Assembly: GCF_013350005.1 (NCBI RefSeq)
Contig: NZ_JABVWW010000005.1
Location: forward strand, 62,001 to 126,000
Length of the DNA: 64,000 nucleotides
Source of the DNA: Methylocystis silviterrae
GTDB taxonomy: Bacteria; Pseudomonadota; Alphaproteobacteria; Rhizobiales; Beijerinckiaceae
Reading direction: 5' to 3'
How positions within the stretch are numbered: the stretch's first letter is position 1; each line of letters begins with the position of its first letter. The position numbers and the translations under genes were made by a program. Positions 18,167 to 29,516 of this stretch are shown piece after piece. The notes beneath the pieces were generated by a model. That model worked only from the letters and a program-made list of their open reading frames with translations. It was not told the origin of the DNA and searched no databases.

Positions 18167-18706
18167 TCAGTGGCCGCCGGGGCCGGCGCCGCGCGCCGCC
18201 TCGAACAGGAACCAGGTTCGCTTCTCGGTCTCATCGAGAAAAGTTTCCAGAAGGCTCGCCGTCGCGATGTCTTCGTTGTCGTCGCAGACCTTATGCGCGT
18301 TGCGCATGGACTCGGCCATCGCCTTATTGTCTTCCAGCAGTTCGGAAAGCATGCCGAAAGGCGAAACGAATTCCTCATTATTGTCCTTGATGCGCGATAA
18401 TTTCGCGATCTGCCCGATCGAGCGCAGCGTCGGTTGCCCAAGCTTGCGCACCCGTTCGGCCAACGGGTCGACGGTCGCGTAGATCTGTGTCGCCTGCTCG
18501 TCGAGCAGCAAATGGTAGTCGCGGAAATGCGGGCCGCTCATGTGCCAATGGAAATTCTTGGTCTTGAGATAAAGCGCCAGAGCGTCGGCGACGAGCTTGT
18601 TGATTTCCGCGGCGATCTTCATCGTCGACTGCTTTTCAAGATCGGTCGGCGTATCCAGCGCCGAACGTTCTGTGTCGGGATTCATCGGCGTTTTTGTTTT
18701 CTGCAT
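18167..18706 (-). CDS. dps: Dps-family DNA-protection ferritin
   Basis: 179 residues. Dps dodecamers oxidise and store iron and protect DNA in starvation and oxidative stress. Seen: the ferroxidase-site motif FHWHMSGPHFRDYHLLLDEQ and the following acidic helix, plus an N-terminal tail with Lys/Thr. I chose the ATG at 18706 because AAGGAGGT lies seven bases upstream; an in-frame start at 18760 would add residues without a ribosome site. The gene follows trmD on the same strand, at the place where rplS is often found. Confidence 0.92.
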   Translation of the reverse strand: MQKTKTPMNPDTERSALDTPTDLEKQSTMKIAAEINKLVADALALYLKTKNFHWHMSGPHFRDYHLLLDEQATQIYATVDPLAERVRKLGQPTLRSIGQIAKLSRIKDNNEEFVSPFGMLSELLEDNKAMAESMRNAHKVCDDNEDIATASLLETFLDETEKRTWFLFEAARGAGPGGH

Positions 18707-18816
18707 GTGCGGACCTCCTTGCGCCCTCGCTTCAGGCTCAAGCTCGGGTGAGCTGCTCAATAGCTAGATCGCGCGCCTTGGCGGACCAGATGAAAAATAG
18801 AGCAGCGCGCCGAGAG

Positions 18817-19524
18817 TCAGCGGCGTCGCACGGCATCGCCTATCTGGGGCGCCAAGAGGTCAGGGCGTCGGGCGCAGGTGAGCGCCAGCGCCTGTTCATG
18901 GCGCCATTTGGCGATCCTGGCGTGATCGCCGGAGAGCAGCACCTCGGGGATGTCGCGTCCCTCGAAATCGCGTGGCCGCGTGTAATGCGGATATTCGAGG
19001 AGGCCGGCCTCAAAACTTTCCTCGACGCCTGACGCTTCCTCGCCCATCACGCCGGGAATGAGCCGCACGCAGGCGTCGATGAGCGCCAGCGCCGCGATCT
19101 CGCCGCCAGAAAGCACGAAATCGCCGATCGACATTTCTTCGAGCCCGCGGGCGTCGATGATGCGCTCGTCGACGCCTTCGAACCGCGCGCAAAGAATGAT
19201 CGCGCCGGGGCCTTGGGCGAGGGCGCGCGCGCGCGCCTGCGTCAGCGGCGCGCCGCGCGGACTCATCAGCAGGCGCGGTCGGGGATCGTCCTTTGGCGCG
19301 GCGGCGTCGATCGCCGCCGCCAGCACGTCGGCGCGCATCACCATGCCGGGGCCGCCGCCGGCCGGCGTGTCGTCGACGGCGCGATGGCGGCCGAGCCCAT
19401 GCTCGCGGATCTGCCGCGGCTCGAGCGCCCAGACGCCGCGCGAAAGCGCGTCGCCGGCGAGCGACAGGCCCAGGGGACCGGGAAACATTTCGGGAAAGAG
19501 GGTGAGGACCGTTGCGCGGAACAT
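18817..19524 (-). CDS. trmD: tRNA (guanine-N1)-methyltransferase
   Basis: 235 residues. Methylates G37 of tRNAs with a G at position 36, preventing +1 frameshifts. Seen: SPOUT-fold motifs: [14 protein letters not shown] at the N-terminus, [33 protein letters not shown] and IPGVMG of the trefoil knot, and [12 protein letters not shown] with VLLSGDH. In most alphaproteobacteria the order is rpsP-rimM-trmD-rplS. Here rimM lies upstream on the same strand, but a plus-strand gene (19628-20242) separates them and rplS is absent downstream. Confidence 0.96.
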   Translation of the reverse strand: MFRATVLTLFPEMFPGPLGLSLAGDALSRGVWALEPRQIREHGLGRHRAVDDTPAGGGPGMVMRADVLAAAIDAAAPKDDPRPRLLMSPRGAPLTQARARALAQGPGAIILCARFEGVDERIIDARGLEEMSIGDFVLSGGEIAALALIDACVRLIPGVMGEEASGVEESFEAGLLEYPHYTRPRDFEGRDIPEVLLSGDHARIAKWRHEQALALTCARRPDLLAPQIGDAVRRR

Positions 19525-19627
19525 GGACCGGTTATGGCATGGCCTGCGCGGAGGCGAGAAGCAGTTTCATTCTTGCTGAGATCAAGCCTCGGCCATAGTG
19601 TCGCAGCATTGCGACGGCTTGGGGCCA

Positions 19628-20242
19628 ATGATGAAATTCTTTCTTCGAATAGGCTTTCTATTGTGGGCTTTCGGCGGCCTCTTCGCGGCGCGCGCGACGC
19701 CAATTGACGCGCCGCCAACGCTCACGGTCGGGCAGATGCACGGCAGTTGTCAGAAAACCTGTTGGGCCGTGCGCGAGGGCGCGAAGGGCTCCGAGTCGCT
19801 GCGCGATTCACTGACTTTGACCTGCTTGAACGCGTGCTTCAAGTGCTTCCTGCAACTGCGAAGCTGCAGCCAATCCAATGCGAACTCGGCGCCGTCGGAA
19901 TGCGCCGCCGCCTTCCTTCAGTGTTACAAACAGAGCTTCGCCGAAAGGCTCAAATCAAAACCGCTCGTGAGTTTCGACGGCGGCGATGGCCACAGCCGCG
20001 AAATGGCTGTGAAGATCGTGGGCGCGGCCAGTTCCCTCGAAGGGGTTCCGGCGGAGGATTTCTGGATCCAGCTGAAGCATCCCGGCTGGCGAAAAAAGGA
20101 GCGGCGTTTCGTCAAAGAGGGCGGAATTTATGACGTCATCGTTTACGACACGCCGAACGGGCCGCAGACGGTGTGGTTCGACGTTAAGGACTTTTACGTA
20201 AAGAATGGCGAGGAGGACTTGCGCCTTTTGGCGCCGAAATAA
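19628..20242 (+). CDS. Secreted Cys-rich protein, unknown, inside the rimM-trmD interval
   Basis: 204 residues from the ATG at 19628. Seen: a signal peptide (FFLRIGFLLWAFGGLFAARA), then a Cys-rich segment with C41-x3-C45, C66-x3-C70, C73, C80, C92 and C99 (numbering from this start), and a second half with few Cys and a charged end. The eight cysteines are paired mostly by x3 or x6 spacings, as in helical hairpin disulfide proteins. An earlier in-frame GTG at 19598 is possible. It is encoded opposite to trmD and rimM, so it needs its own promoter. I recognise no family; periplasmic location is inferred from the signal peptide. Confidence 0.7.
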   Translation: MMKFFLRIGFLLWAFGGLFAARATPIDAPPTLTVGQMHGSCQKTCWAVREGAKGSESLRDSLTLTCLNACFKCFLQLRSCSQSNANSAPSECAAAFLQCYKQSFAERLKSKPLVSFDGGDGHSREMAVKIVGAASSLEGVPAEDFWIQLKHPGWRKKERRFVKEGGIYDVIVYDTPNGPQTVWFDVKDFYVKNGEEDLRLLAPK

Positions 20243-20264
20243 GCCGAGAGATGCGCGGCGGGGC

Positions 20265-20801
20265 CTAGTGTAGATCCGGCTCGGCCGAGTCCTCCGCCGG
20301 CGGCGTGATCACCACGCGCCCTTGAGCGATGTCGACGACCGGAACGACGGCTCCGGTGAACGGGTAAAGCAGCGATTCGCCGCCGGCGGCTGGCGCAATT
20401 TCGAGAATGTCACCCGCGCCGAAATTGCGCACCGCGACGATCGTTCCGATTTCCACGCCCTCCGCCGTTTCAGCGCGAAGGCCTATGAGATCGGCGATGT
20501 AGAATTCATCCTCTTCCGGCGCGGGGAGCTTGTCGCGCGCGACGTAGAGTTCGACGCGGTTTAGCGCCTCGGCGCCGGCGCGGTCGTCGACGCCCTCGAC
20601 TTGCGCGACGAGCATGTCCTTGCCCTGCGGGCGCACGGCGCGCAGCCTGAAATTGCGCGTCCCGCTTTTATCGGTGAGGCCGTCATAGGTTGCGATCGCC
20701 AGCGGATCGCTTGTGAAGCTCTGCAACCTGATTTCGCCGCGCACGCCATGCGGCGCGCCGAAGCGGCCGAGGAGGACGCGCCCTTTGGCGGGCCTTTTCA
20801 T
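20265..20801 (-). CDS. rimM: Ribosome maturation factor RimM
   Basis: 178 residues. Assists maturation of the 30S head domain together with S19. Seen: N-terminal RimM domain with LLGRFGAPHGVRGEIRLQSF and, after the linker, a PRC-barrel domain with FYIADLIGLRAETAEG, VRNFGAGDILEI and LLYPFTGAVVPVVDI. Length is normal. Upstream lies rpsP, separated by a 204-base palindromic repeat that is an unusually large gap for this operon. Confidence 0.95.
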   Translation of the reverse strand: MKRPAKGRVLLGRFGAPHGVRGEIRLQSFTSDPLAIATYDGLTDKSGTRNFRLRAVRPQGKDMLVAQVEGVDDRAGAEALNRVELYVARDKLPAPEEDEFYIADLIGLRAETAEGVEIGTIVAVRNFGAGDILEIAPAAGGESLLYPFTGAVVPVVDIAQGRVVITPPAEDSAEPDLH

Positions 20802-20810
20802 ACGCTTTCC

Positions 20811-20982
20811 TCATCCTGAGGAGCGTGCGCAGCACGCGTCTCGAAGGACGAGGAAATCGCCGCGCGCGCCGCTGTCCGCTCTCGTGCTTCGAGACGGCTC
20901 CCCGATCTCGGGCTTGCCCGAGATCGGCTTCTAATGCGCAAGTCGAGTACACCCGACTTGCGGAGCCTCCTCAGCATGAGAG
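20811..20982. repeat. Compound palindromic repeat between rpsP and rimM
   Basis: The left half has the common Hyphomicrobiales repeat (catcctgaggagcgtgcgca and cgtctcgaaggacgagg). The right half (cttcgagacgg, then cctcctcagcatgag) would be its partner, but its loop is filled by two hairpins: CCGATCTCGGGC-tt-GCCCGAGATCGG (about 20903-20930) and GCAAGTCG-agtacac-CCGACTTGC. The same two-hairpin plan appears at 12752-12806. It occupies the whole gap between two ribosomal genes on the minus strand. Confidence 0.85.
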
Positions 20983-21005
20983 CGAATGCAAGCGCCGCGC
21001 ATGTT

Positions 21006-21365
21006 TTACGCCGCCGGCGCTTCCGCCGCGCCTGCGGCCTCCGCCGCCGCCGCGGCGCGCTCCTGCGCCTTCTTCTTGGGCTGCGCCTTCTGCGGATTGC
21101 TGCGCGCTTCGCGCTTCATCACGCCGAGGCCATCGAGCAGTCGCGCGACGCGATCGGTCGGCTGCGCGCCTTTCTCCATCCAGGCTTTCGCCTTTTCCGT
21201 GTCGAGCACGAGTCGGTCGGCCGCGTCTTTCTCCTTCAAGGGATCGAAATAACCGATCTTCTCGATGTAGCGGCCGTCGCGCGGCGAGCGCGAGTCGGCG
21301 ACGACGACGCGATAGAAGGGACGCTTCTTGGCGCCGCCGCGGGAGAGACGAATTTTAAGGGACAT
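21006..21365 (-). CDS. rpsP: 30S ribosomal protein S16
   Basis: 119 residues. Seen: [19 protein letters not shown] at the N-terminus and [20 protein letters not shown], which are diagnostic of S16, then the core ending near residue 85. The C-terminal tail is Lys/Ala-rich ([20 protein letters not shown]), a common alphaproteobacterial extension. Lies between ffh and rimM on the same strand. Confidence 0.97.
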   Translation of the reverse strand: MSLKIRLSRGGAKKRPFYRVVVADSRSPRDGRYIEKIGYFDPLKEKDAADRLVLDTEKAKAWMEKGAQPTDRVARLLDGLGVMKREARSNPQKAQPKKKAQERAAAAAEAAGAAEAPAA

Positions 21366-21400
21366 GTTTTCGTTCCTGTTGCGTTGAGGTGACTGAGGGG

Positions 21401-21422
21401 ACCGGCGACGCCAATCGCCGGT
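21401..21422 (-). promoter_or_regulatory. Hairpin between ffh and rpsP
   Basis: ACCGGCGA and TCGCCGGT form a perfect 8-bp stem around a 6-base loop, in the 60-base gap downstream of ffh. On the coding strand it is followed by CCCC rather than a T-run, so it is not a standard intrinsic terminator. It could be an attenuator or RNA-stability element. Confidence 0.35.
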
Positions 21423-21425
21423 TTG

Positions 21426-22964
<1,539 letters not shown>

Positions 22965-23181
22965 GCTGTTCTCCCGCGAGCGCGAAGGCTCCAAAGCAAA
23001 ACGCGCCCGGGGGCGCATCGCGCTGCCGGGCGTTGGCCTACCGCCTCTCGGGCGGCTCGGCGGATCCTAGGTTTCTCTTTCGAGATGTGCGCCGATGTTT
23101 AGGCGGCGCGCGCGCGGGAGTCAACGTCGAGCGCATTTGCGACTAACATGACGCTCTTTGAGATATTTTAGGCTGGAGGCC

Positions 23182-23478
23182 ATGATCCTGGACGCTTTTC
23201 TCGAATCGCTTTCGGCATCCGAGCCGCGGGCTTTATCGCCTCCCCTGCGGGCGCTTTGGTTCGACGCCAAGGGCGACTGGAATGCGGCGCATAAATGCGT
23301 CGACGACAAATCCGACCCCGACAGTATGTGGGTCCACGCTTTTCTCCATCGTAAGGAAGGCGATCTCTCGAACGCCTTCTATTGGTACCGCCGCGCCGGG
23401 CGAGAGCCGCACAAAGGCCCGCTCGAAGACGAATGGCGCGAAATCGCCGAAGCGCTGCTGTCGCAAGCGGCGCCATGA
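23182..23478 (+). CDS. Conserved hypothetical protein next to recQ
   Basis: About 98 residues. Seen: a soluble, Trp-rich small protein with LRALWFDAKGDWNAAHKCVD and HAFLHRKEGDLSNAFYWYRR, a pattern of short helices resembling two degenerate Sel1/TPR-like repeats. An in-frame TTG at 23158 gives eight more residues and cannot be excluded; GGAGG lies two bases before the ATG, too close for it but near other starts. The stop overlaps the recQ ATG (ATGA at 23475), so the two genes are translationally coupled. I know of no assigned function. Confidence 0.65.
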   Translation: MILDAFLESLSASEPRALSPPLRALWFDAKGDWNAAHKCVDDKSDPDSMWVHAFLHRKEGDLSNAFYWYRRAGREPHKGPLEDEWREIAEALLSQAAP

Positions 23479-25052
23479 CGGAGCTGTCCGCGCAAGAATT
23501 GCTGCGCAGCAATTTTGGCTTTTCGGACTTCCTGCCGGGTCAGGCGGAGGTCGTCGAGGCCGTGCTCACTGGGCGCGACGTCATCGCCATCATGCCGACG
23601 GGCTCCGGCAAATCGCTCCTCTATCAGCTGCCGGCCGCCGCTCCGGGGGGCGGACTCGTTCTCGTCTGCTCGCCGCTGATCGCGCTGATGCGCGACCAGC
23701 TTCGAACCCTCGCCGACTCTGGGGTCGGGGCCGTCGCGCTCCACTCCATGCAGGAGGATGACGACGCGGCGGCCGCGATCGACGCCGTCGCGTCAGGCCG
23801 GGCAAAGCTGCTTTACGCCGCCCCCGAACGTCTTGCCCAGGACGGAATGCAGAATTTATTGCGCAGCATTCGCATAAAACTCTTCGCGGTCGATGAGGCG
23901 CATTGCGTCTCGCATTGGGGCCATGAGTTTCGCCCCGACTATCGCGCGCTCGGCGAGATTGCGCGAAAGCTCGGCGCCCCGCCGGTGCTCGCCGTCACGG
24001 CGACGGCCGGCCCGCGGACCCGCGACGACATCGCACGCACCCTGTTTGCGCGGCCCCCGCAGATCTTCCAGCGCTCCTTCGCGCGGCCCAATCTTGCGCT
24101 TGATTTCGCGCGGAGGCGCGCCGGCCCGCGGCAGATCGTCGAATTCGCGCGCAAAGGCCGCGGCGCCGGGAAGGAAAGCGGCATCATTTATTGCAACTCG
24201 CGCAACAAGACCGACGCGCTCGCCCGCGAGCTCTCGCGGCTCGGCTTCGATGCGCTTCCCTATCACGCGGGGCTCGACGCCCACACGCGCTCGGAGAGCC
24301 AGGACGCTTTCTTTACCCGCAAGGGCGCGGTGATGGTGGCGACCATCGCCTTCGGCATGGGCGTCGACAAGCCAGACGTGCGCTTCATCATTCACGCCGA
24401 TCTGCCGACCTCGGTCGAGGGCTATTATCAGGAGATCGGCCGCGCCGGCCGCGATGGCGCGCCGGCCCGCGCGCTGACGCTGTTCTCGCCCGCGGAGCTG
24501 GCGCTGCGCTGGCGCATTCCGGGTGCGGCGCAAGAAGACGACGCGGCCGCCGGCGACTACGCGAGGCGGCAGGCGATGGCGCGGCTCGCGGCGGCGCCGG
24601 GCTGCCGCTTTCAGCGCCTTCTCGCGGAATTCGGCGAAGAGAGCGGGCCCTGCGGGAGATGCGACCATTGCCGCGGCGGACCGCTGGCGTGGCCCCGGCG
24701 CCTCTCATCATTCGCCCTCGGCTGGCGCGCGGCGCTCGCCAGCGGCTTCGCCGCGCGCGCCGACATTTCGGAAGGCGAGGCTGATCTCCCTGAACTTGCG
24801 CCAGCGCCGATCGACGCGCCGAGGCGGCAGGAGGAGCCGCCGCTGACGGTGGCCGAGGCGCGCCTGCTGCGGGCGCTCGAGGCCGAGCGGCTCGCCATCG
24901 CAAAACGGCGCCGGCTGGCGCCGCGAATTGTGGCGTCCGAACAGGCGCTGCGCGCCCTCGCGCGCGAAAGGCCGCAAAGCGCCGACGACCCGCTGCTGCG
25001 GGGGCTCGAAGAGCCGGCGGCGCTGCTGCGGGTGATCCGCGAAGCCCTCTAA
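23475..25052 (+). CDS. recQ: RecQ-family ATP-dependent DNA helicase
   Basis: 525 residues. 3'-5' DNA helicase acting in recombination and fork repair. Seen: motif 0 NFGFSDFLPGQAEVV, Walker A MPTGSGKSLLYQLP, DEAH box with the RecQ-specific aromatic loop VDEAHCVSHWGHEFRPDY, SGIIYCNSRNKTDALA, FGMGVDKPDVRFIIH and QEIGRAGRDG, and the RecQ zinc site (CRFQRLLAEFGEESGPCGRCDHC spans it). The winged-helix region and HRDC domain look short or absent compared with E. coli RecQ (609 residues). The start overlaps the preceding small gene. Confidence 0.93.
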   Translation: MTELSAQELLRSNFGFSDFLPGQAEVVEAVLTGRDVIAIMPTGSGKSLLYQLPAAAPGGGLVLVCSPLIALMRDQLRTLADSGVGAVALHSMQEDDDAAAAIDAVASGRAKLLYAAPERLAQDGMQNLLRSIRIKLFAVDEAHCVSHWGHEFRPDYRALGEIARKLGAPPVLAVTATAGPRTRDDIARTLFARPPQIFQRSFARPNLALDFARRRAGPRQIVEFARKGRGAGKESGIIYCNSRNKTDALARELSRLGFDALPYHAGLDAHTRSESQDAFFTRKGAVMVATIAFGMGVDKPDVRFIIHADLPTSVEGYYQEIGRAGRDGAPARALTLFSPAELALRWRIPGAAQEDDAAAGDYARRQAMARLAAAPGCRFQRLLAEFGEESGPCGRCDHCRGGPLAWPRRLSSFALGWRAALASGFAARADISEGEADLPELAPAPIDAPRRQEEPPLTVAEARLLRALEAERLAIAKRRRLAPRIVASEQALRALARERPQSADDPLLRGLEEPAALLRVIREAL

Positions 25053-25123
25053 AGCCGGCGTGAGGGTTTCGTTCGGCGCCGCAACACTGTAGTTAGGGCT
25101 CCCCGTGCTGTTCCCTCGAGGCC

Positions 25124-26560
25124 ATGTCCGCTAACCCGCCGCCAAACGCCGCCGAACTGCGACAGGTCATGTTCGGGCTCGGCCTCGCGATGCTGCTCTC
25201 GGCCCTCGACCAGACGATTGTGGTCACGGCCATGCCGACCATCGCGGCGGACCTCGGGGACCCGCAAGATCTGCCCTGGATCGTGACCGCCTATCTCATC
25301 GCGGCGACGGTGGTGACGCCGCTCTATGGCAAATTCGCCGATGTCTACGGACGGCGGCGGGTCATTTTGATCGGGGTGATCACTTTCGTGATCGGATCGG
25401 TGGCTTGCGCCTTGGCCCCAAGCATGGCGGCGCTCGCCGGCGCGAGAGTCGTTCAGGGACTTGGCGGCGGCGGCCTGATCTCGCTCGCGCAGACGATCGT
25501 CGCCGATCTCGTCTCGCCGCGCGAGCGTGGCCGATATCAGTCCTATTTCGCTGCGGTGTTCATCACCTCCAGCATCGCCGGTCCGGCGCTCGGCGGCGTT
25601 TTCGCGCAATATTGGCATTGGTCGCTGATCTTCTGGATCAATCTGCCGCTGGGCCTCGCCGCGCTCCTGATCGTCAATTCGAGGTTGAAGCGGGTGCCGG
25701 AGCGGCGCCATCCGCATCGCGTCGACTATCTGGGCGCGATTTTGCTGATCGCCGGCTCGGGCCTTCTCGTGCTGGCGCTCGGCTGGGGCGGCGTGCGCTA
25801 TCCGTGGCGGTCGGCGCCGATCGTCGGGATCCTTGCCGCCTCCGCTCTCGCCTGGGCGCTTTTCGCCTGGCGCACGGCGCGCGCCGAGGAGCCGCTCATT
25901 CCGCTGCGTATTCTCGGACTTCGAATCGTGCGCGACGCCATCCTGTCGAGCTCCTTTGGGCTCGGCGGCTTCGTCGGACTTTCGGTCGTGATGCCCATCT
26001 ATTACGAAATCTGCGGCGGGATGAATGCGAGCGAATCGGGGCTGACGCTTATTCCCCTCATGGTCGGCACCGTCGCCGGCGCCACGGTGTCCGGACGATT
26101 GATGGGGCGTTTGACGCATTATAAGACGGCTCCGCTCCTCGGGCTCGGCGCCGGCGCTCTCGCCGCGCTGGGCGCAGCCGCGATGATGGGCTCGGGCCGC
26201 TCGCTGCTTTGGCTCAACGCCCTGCTCACCGTTACGACCTTCGGGATCGGCGCGATGCTGCCTGTCGCCACCGTTTCGGTGCAGAACGCGGTCGATTCAC
26301 GCGATTTGGGGACGGCGACGGCCTCGATGCAATTTTTTCGGCAGCTCGCGGCCGGGGCGGCCGTCGCGCTTTTCGCCGCCCTGGCGATTGGCGGCGGCCG
26401 CGCGCAATTGCTTGAGGAGATGAAGACGGACGTCGACGGCGCCGCTTTGTTTTCGAGCTTTCGTCTCGTTTTTCTGGCGCTTGCCGTTTGCGTGGGCCTG
26501 TCCCTGCTTTTCCTCGCGCGTATGGAGGAGCGGCCGCTGCGCGGCGAGCGACGCAGCTGA
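25124..26560 (+). CDS. MFS drug/H+ antiporter, DHA2 (14-TM) family
   Basis: 478 residues. Seen: fourteen hydrophobic segments by eye, the first-helix motif LDQTIVVTAMPTIAADLG of the DHA2/EmrB-QacA family, motif A GKFADVYGRRR between helices 2 and 3, and motif C-like GPALGGVFAQYWHWSLIFWI. Exports drugs, dyes or related toxicants in exchange for protons. No adaptor protein (EmrA) is adjacent. The ATG at 25124 starts just before the first helix. Substrate cannot be predicted. Confidence 0.9.
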   Translation: MSANPPPNAAELRQVMFGLGLAMLLSALDQTIVVTAMPTIAADLGDPQDLPWIVTAYLIAATVVTPLYGKFADVYGRRRVILIGVITFVIGSVACALAPSMAALAGARVVQGLGGGGLISLAQTIVADLVSPRERGRYQSYFAAVFITSSIAGPALGGVFAQYWHWSLIFWINLPLGLAALLIVNSRLKRVPERRHPHRVDYLGAILLIAGSGLLVLALGWGGVRYPWRSAPIVGILAASALAWALFAWRTARAEEPLIPLRILGLRIVRDAILSSSFGLGGFVGLSVVMPIYYEICGGMNASESGLTLIPLMVGTVAGATVSGRLMGRLTHYKTAPLLGLGAGALAALGAAAMMGSGRSLLWLNALLTVTTFGIGAMLPVATVSVQNAVDSRDLGTATASMQFFRQLAAGAAVALFAALAIGGGRAQLLEEMKTDVDGAALFSSFRLVFLALAVCVGLSLLFLARMEERPLRGERRS

Positions 26561-26652
26561 CGGGTCGATTTTGCTCGCGTCTTTTCTATTTGCCCCCATG
26601 GCATGGAATTTTCTAGAAAGATTCCGCCTTCCCGCGCCGCAAGGACCCTTCC

Positions 26653-29364
26653 ATGGCTTCTCTCAATAGTTTCAACGCCTGCCAGACGCTCGTCGTCGGG
26701 AATCGGTCCTATCAATATTTCTCTCTGAGGGCGGCGGAGCAAAACGGGCTTCGAGACGTCTCTCGCCTGCCCTATTCGCTCAAGGTCGTTCTCGAAAATT
26801 TGCTGCGCAACGAGGACGGCCGTTCGGTCACCAGGGAGTCGATCGAAACCTTCGCGAAATGGCTCGAGGAGAAAGGCAAGACGGAACGCGAAATCGCCTT
26901 TCGGCCGGCGCGCGTGCTGATGCAGGACTTTACCGGCGTGCCGGCGGTCGTCGATCTTGCGGCGATGCGCGACGCCGTCGTCGCGCTCGGCGGGACCGCG
27001 CAGAAGATCAACCCGCTCGTGCCCGTCGATCTCGTCATCGACCACTCGGTGATCGTCGACAGTTTCGGTACGCCGCAGGCCTTCGCCCGCAACGTCGAAC
27101 TCGAATATGCGCGCAATGGCGAGCGCTACCGATTTTTGAAATGGGGCCAGTCGGCGTTCGACAATTTCCGCGTCGTGCCTTCGGGCACCGGCATCTGCCA
27201 TCAGGTGAATCTGGAATATCTCGGGCAGACCGTCTGGACGCGCACCGAGCGCATCGACGGCAAGACGGTCGAACTCGCCTATCCCGACACGCTGGTCGGC
27301 ACCGATTCGCACACGACCATGATCAACGGCCTCGCCGTTCTCGGCTGGGGCGTCGGCGGCATTGAGGCCGAGGCCGCCATGCTCGGCCAACCTTTGTCGA
27401 TGCTCGCGCCGGAAGTGATCGGCTTCAAGCTCACCGGCGCGCCGAAGGAAGGCGTGACGGCGACGGACGTCGTCCTGACCGTCACGCAAATACTGCGCAA
27501 AAAAGGCGTGGTCGGAAAATTCGTGGAGTTCTTTGGCGAAGGGCTTGATCATCTCAGCCTCGCCGATCGCGCGACCATCGCCAATATGGCGCCCGAATAT
27601 GGCGCGACCTGCGGCTTCTTCCCCATCGATCAGGAGACGCTTTCCTATCTGCGCATGTCCGGGCGCGCCGACGACCGCATCGCGCTGATCGAAGCCTATG
27701 CCAGGGCGCAAGGGATGCTGCGCGAGTCCGGCGCGCCCGATCCCGAATTCACCGATACGCTGAGCCTCGATCTTGCGGAGGTGACGCCGTCGCTCGCCGG
27801 CCCAAAGCGTCCCGAGAGCCGGGCGGCTCTTTCCGACGTCGGCTCGGCGTTTCTCGGCGCGCTCGCGAGCGAATATAAGAAGGAAGACGGACTCGGGCAG
27901 CGCTATGGCGTCGAAGGCGAAAATTTCGATCTCGGCCATGGCGACGTCGTCATCGCCGCCATCACCTCCTGCACCAATACGTCCAACCCCAGCGTGCTCA
28001 TCGGCGCGGGATTGCTGGCGCGCAACGCCGCCGCGCGCGGACTGAAGGCGAAACCCTGGGTGAAGACCTCGCTCGCCCCGGGCAGTCAGGTCGTCGCGCA
28101 ATATCTCGCGAAGTCAGGATTGCAGAAATATCTCGACGACCTCGGCTTCAATCTTGTGGGATTTGGCTGCACGACCTGCATCGGCAACTCCGGACCGCTG
28201 CCGCCGGCGATCTCGAAAACCATCAATGAGCATGACCTCGTCGCGGCGTCGGTGCTGTCGGGAAATCGCAATTTCGAAGGGCGGGTCAATCCCGACGTGC
28301 AGGCGAACTACCTCGCCTCGCCGCCGCTCGTCGTCGCCTATGCGCTCGCGGGCACGATGGCGATCGATCTGACGAAAGAGCCTCTCGGACACGACAGCGC
28401 CGGGGCGCCGGTTTATCTGCGCGACATCTGGCCGCCGAATGCGGAAATCGCGACCTTCGTTCGCGATCAGGTGACGCGCAATCTGTTTCGCGAGACCTAC
28501 GCCAACGTCTTTTCGGGCGACGCGCATTGGCGCGCCGTCGAAGCGCCAAGCAGCGAGACTTACGCGTGGGACGGTCAGTCCACCTATGTGCGCGACCCGC
28601 CCTATTTCGTCGGTCTGCAGCGCGAGCCCAAGCCTGTGGAAGATATCGTCGGCGCACGCGTCCTCGCGCTTTTTGGCGACAAGATCACCACCGATCACAT
28701 CTCGCCCGCCGGCTCGATCAAGGCGGCTTCGCCCGCCGGCAAATGGCTGATGGAGCATGGCGTCGCGCCGGCCGATTTCAATCAATACGGCACGCGTCGC
28801 GGCAATCATGAAGTGATGATGCGCGGGACCTTCGCCAATATCCGCATCAAGAATCACATCATGCGGGATGCGAAAGGCCTCACGCCGGAAGGCGGATTGA
28901 CCAAGCATTATCCGGGCGGCGACATCATGTCGATCTATGACGCCGCCATGCGCTACCGGGACGAGGGCGCGCCGCTGGTCGTCTTGGCCGGCGCCGAATA
29001 TGGCAACGGCTCGTCACGCGACTGGGCGGCCAAGGGCGCGGCGCTTCTCGGCGTGCGCGCCGTGATCGCCAAGAGTTTCGAGCGCATCCACCGCTCCAAT
29101 CTCGTCGGCATGGGCGTCGTGCCGCTCACTTTTGCGGAGGGGACCGGTTGGGACACGCTCGGACTCAAAGGCGATGAGACCTTAACCATCCATGGCTTGC
29201 GCGAGGGACTTGCGCCACGCAAAACTCTGGTCGCTTCGATCTCGTTCTCGGATGGGTCCACCAAGACTGTGCCGTTGCTTGCGCGCATCGATACGCTCGA
29301 CGAGTTGGAATATTTCAAGAATGGCGGCATCCTTCCTTACGTGTTGCGACAACTCGTCCCTTAG
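26653..29364 (+). CDS. acnA: Aconitate hydratase A
   Basis: 903 residues, typical of the AcnA/IRP1 type. Isomerises citrate and isocitrate in the TCA cycle through a [4Fe-4S] cluster. Seen: cluster cysteines in [17 protein letters not shown] and in [17 protein letters not shown], the [13 protein letters not shown] motif, and the C-terminal swivel domain with [17 protein letters not shown] and [16 protein letters not shown]. The ATG at 26653 follows a run AAGGACC and gives the expected N-terminus [13 protein letters not shown]. It stands alone. Confidence 0.97.
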   Translation: MASLNSFNACQTLVVGNRSYQYFSLRAAEQNGLRDVSRLPYSLKVVLENLLRNEDGRSVTRESIETFAKWLEEKGKTEREIAFRPARVLMQDFTGVPAVVDLAAMRDAVVALGGTAQKINPLVPVDLVIDHSVIVDSFGTPQAFARNVELEYARNGERYRFLKWGQSAFDNFRVVPSGTGICHQVNLEYLGQTVWTRTERIDGKTVELAYPDTLVGTDSHTTMINGLAVLGWGVGGIEAEAAMLGQPLSMLAPEVIGFKLTGAPKEGVTATDVVLTVTQILRKKGVVGKFVEFFGEGLDHLSLADRATIANMAPEYGATCGFFPIDQETLSYLRMSGRADDRIALIEAYARAQGMLRESGAPDPEFTDTLSLDLAEVTPSLAGPKRPESRAALSDVGSAFLGALASEYKKEDGLGQRYGVEGENFDLGHGDVVIAAITSCTNTSNPSVLIGAGLLARNAAARGLKAKPWVKTSLAPGSQVVAQYLAKSGLQKYLDDLGFNLVGFGCTTCIGNSGPLPPAISKTINEHDLVAASVLSGNRNFEGRVNPDVQANYLASPPLVVAYALAGTMAIDLTKEPLGHDSAGAPVYLRDIWPPNAEIATFVRDQVTRNLFRETYANVFSGDAHWRAVEAPSSETYAWDGQSTYVRDPPYFVGLQREPKPVEDIVGARVLALFGDKITTDHISPAGSIKAASPAGKWLMEHGVAPADFNQYGTRRGNHEVMMRGTFANIRIKNHIMRDAKGLTPEGGLTKHYPGGDIMSIYDAAMRYRDEGAPLVVLAGAEYGNGSSRDWAAKGAALLGVRAVIAKSFERIHRSNLVGMGVVPLTFAEGTGWDTLGLKGDETLTIHGLREGLAPRKTLVASISFSDGSTKTVPLLARIDTLDELEYFKNGGILPYVLRQLVP

Positions 29365-29516
29365 ATCTCGCCAAAAAACCATTGACTCAAAGTGAGTCCT
29401 CCGACAGCGTTGCCCGCGCTTTGCGTTGAATTCGAGCCGTTGCGGATCTCAATGTCTTCAACGCAGCGCTCTACAAAAACAAAAAACTCACGACGCGAAG
29501 AAGAGGAAATCAACAT

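Noticed and set aside
20811-20982. Riboswitch or leader RNA of rimM
   Set aside because: The structure is explained by inverted halves of a common intergenic repeat plus nested hairpins; no known riboswitch core seen.
26119-28101. Long open frame (660 codons) on the minus strand across the MFS and acnA genes
   Set aside because: Antisense shadow of two certain genes; no recognisable domain or ribosome site.
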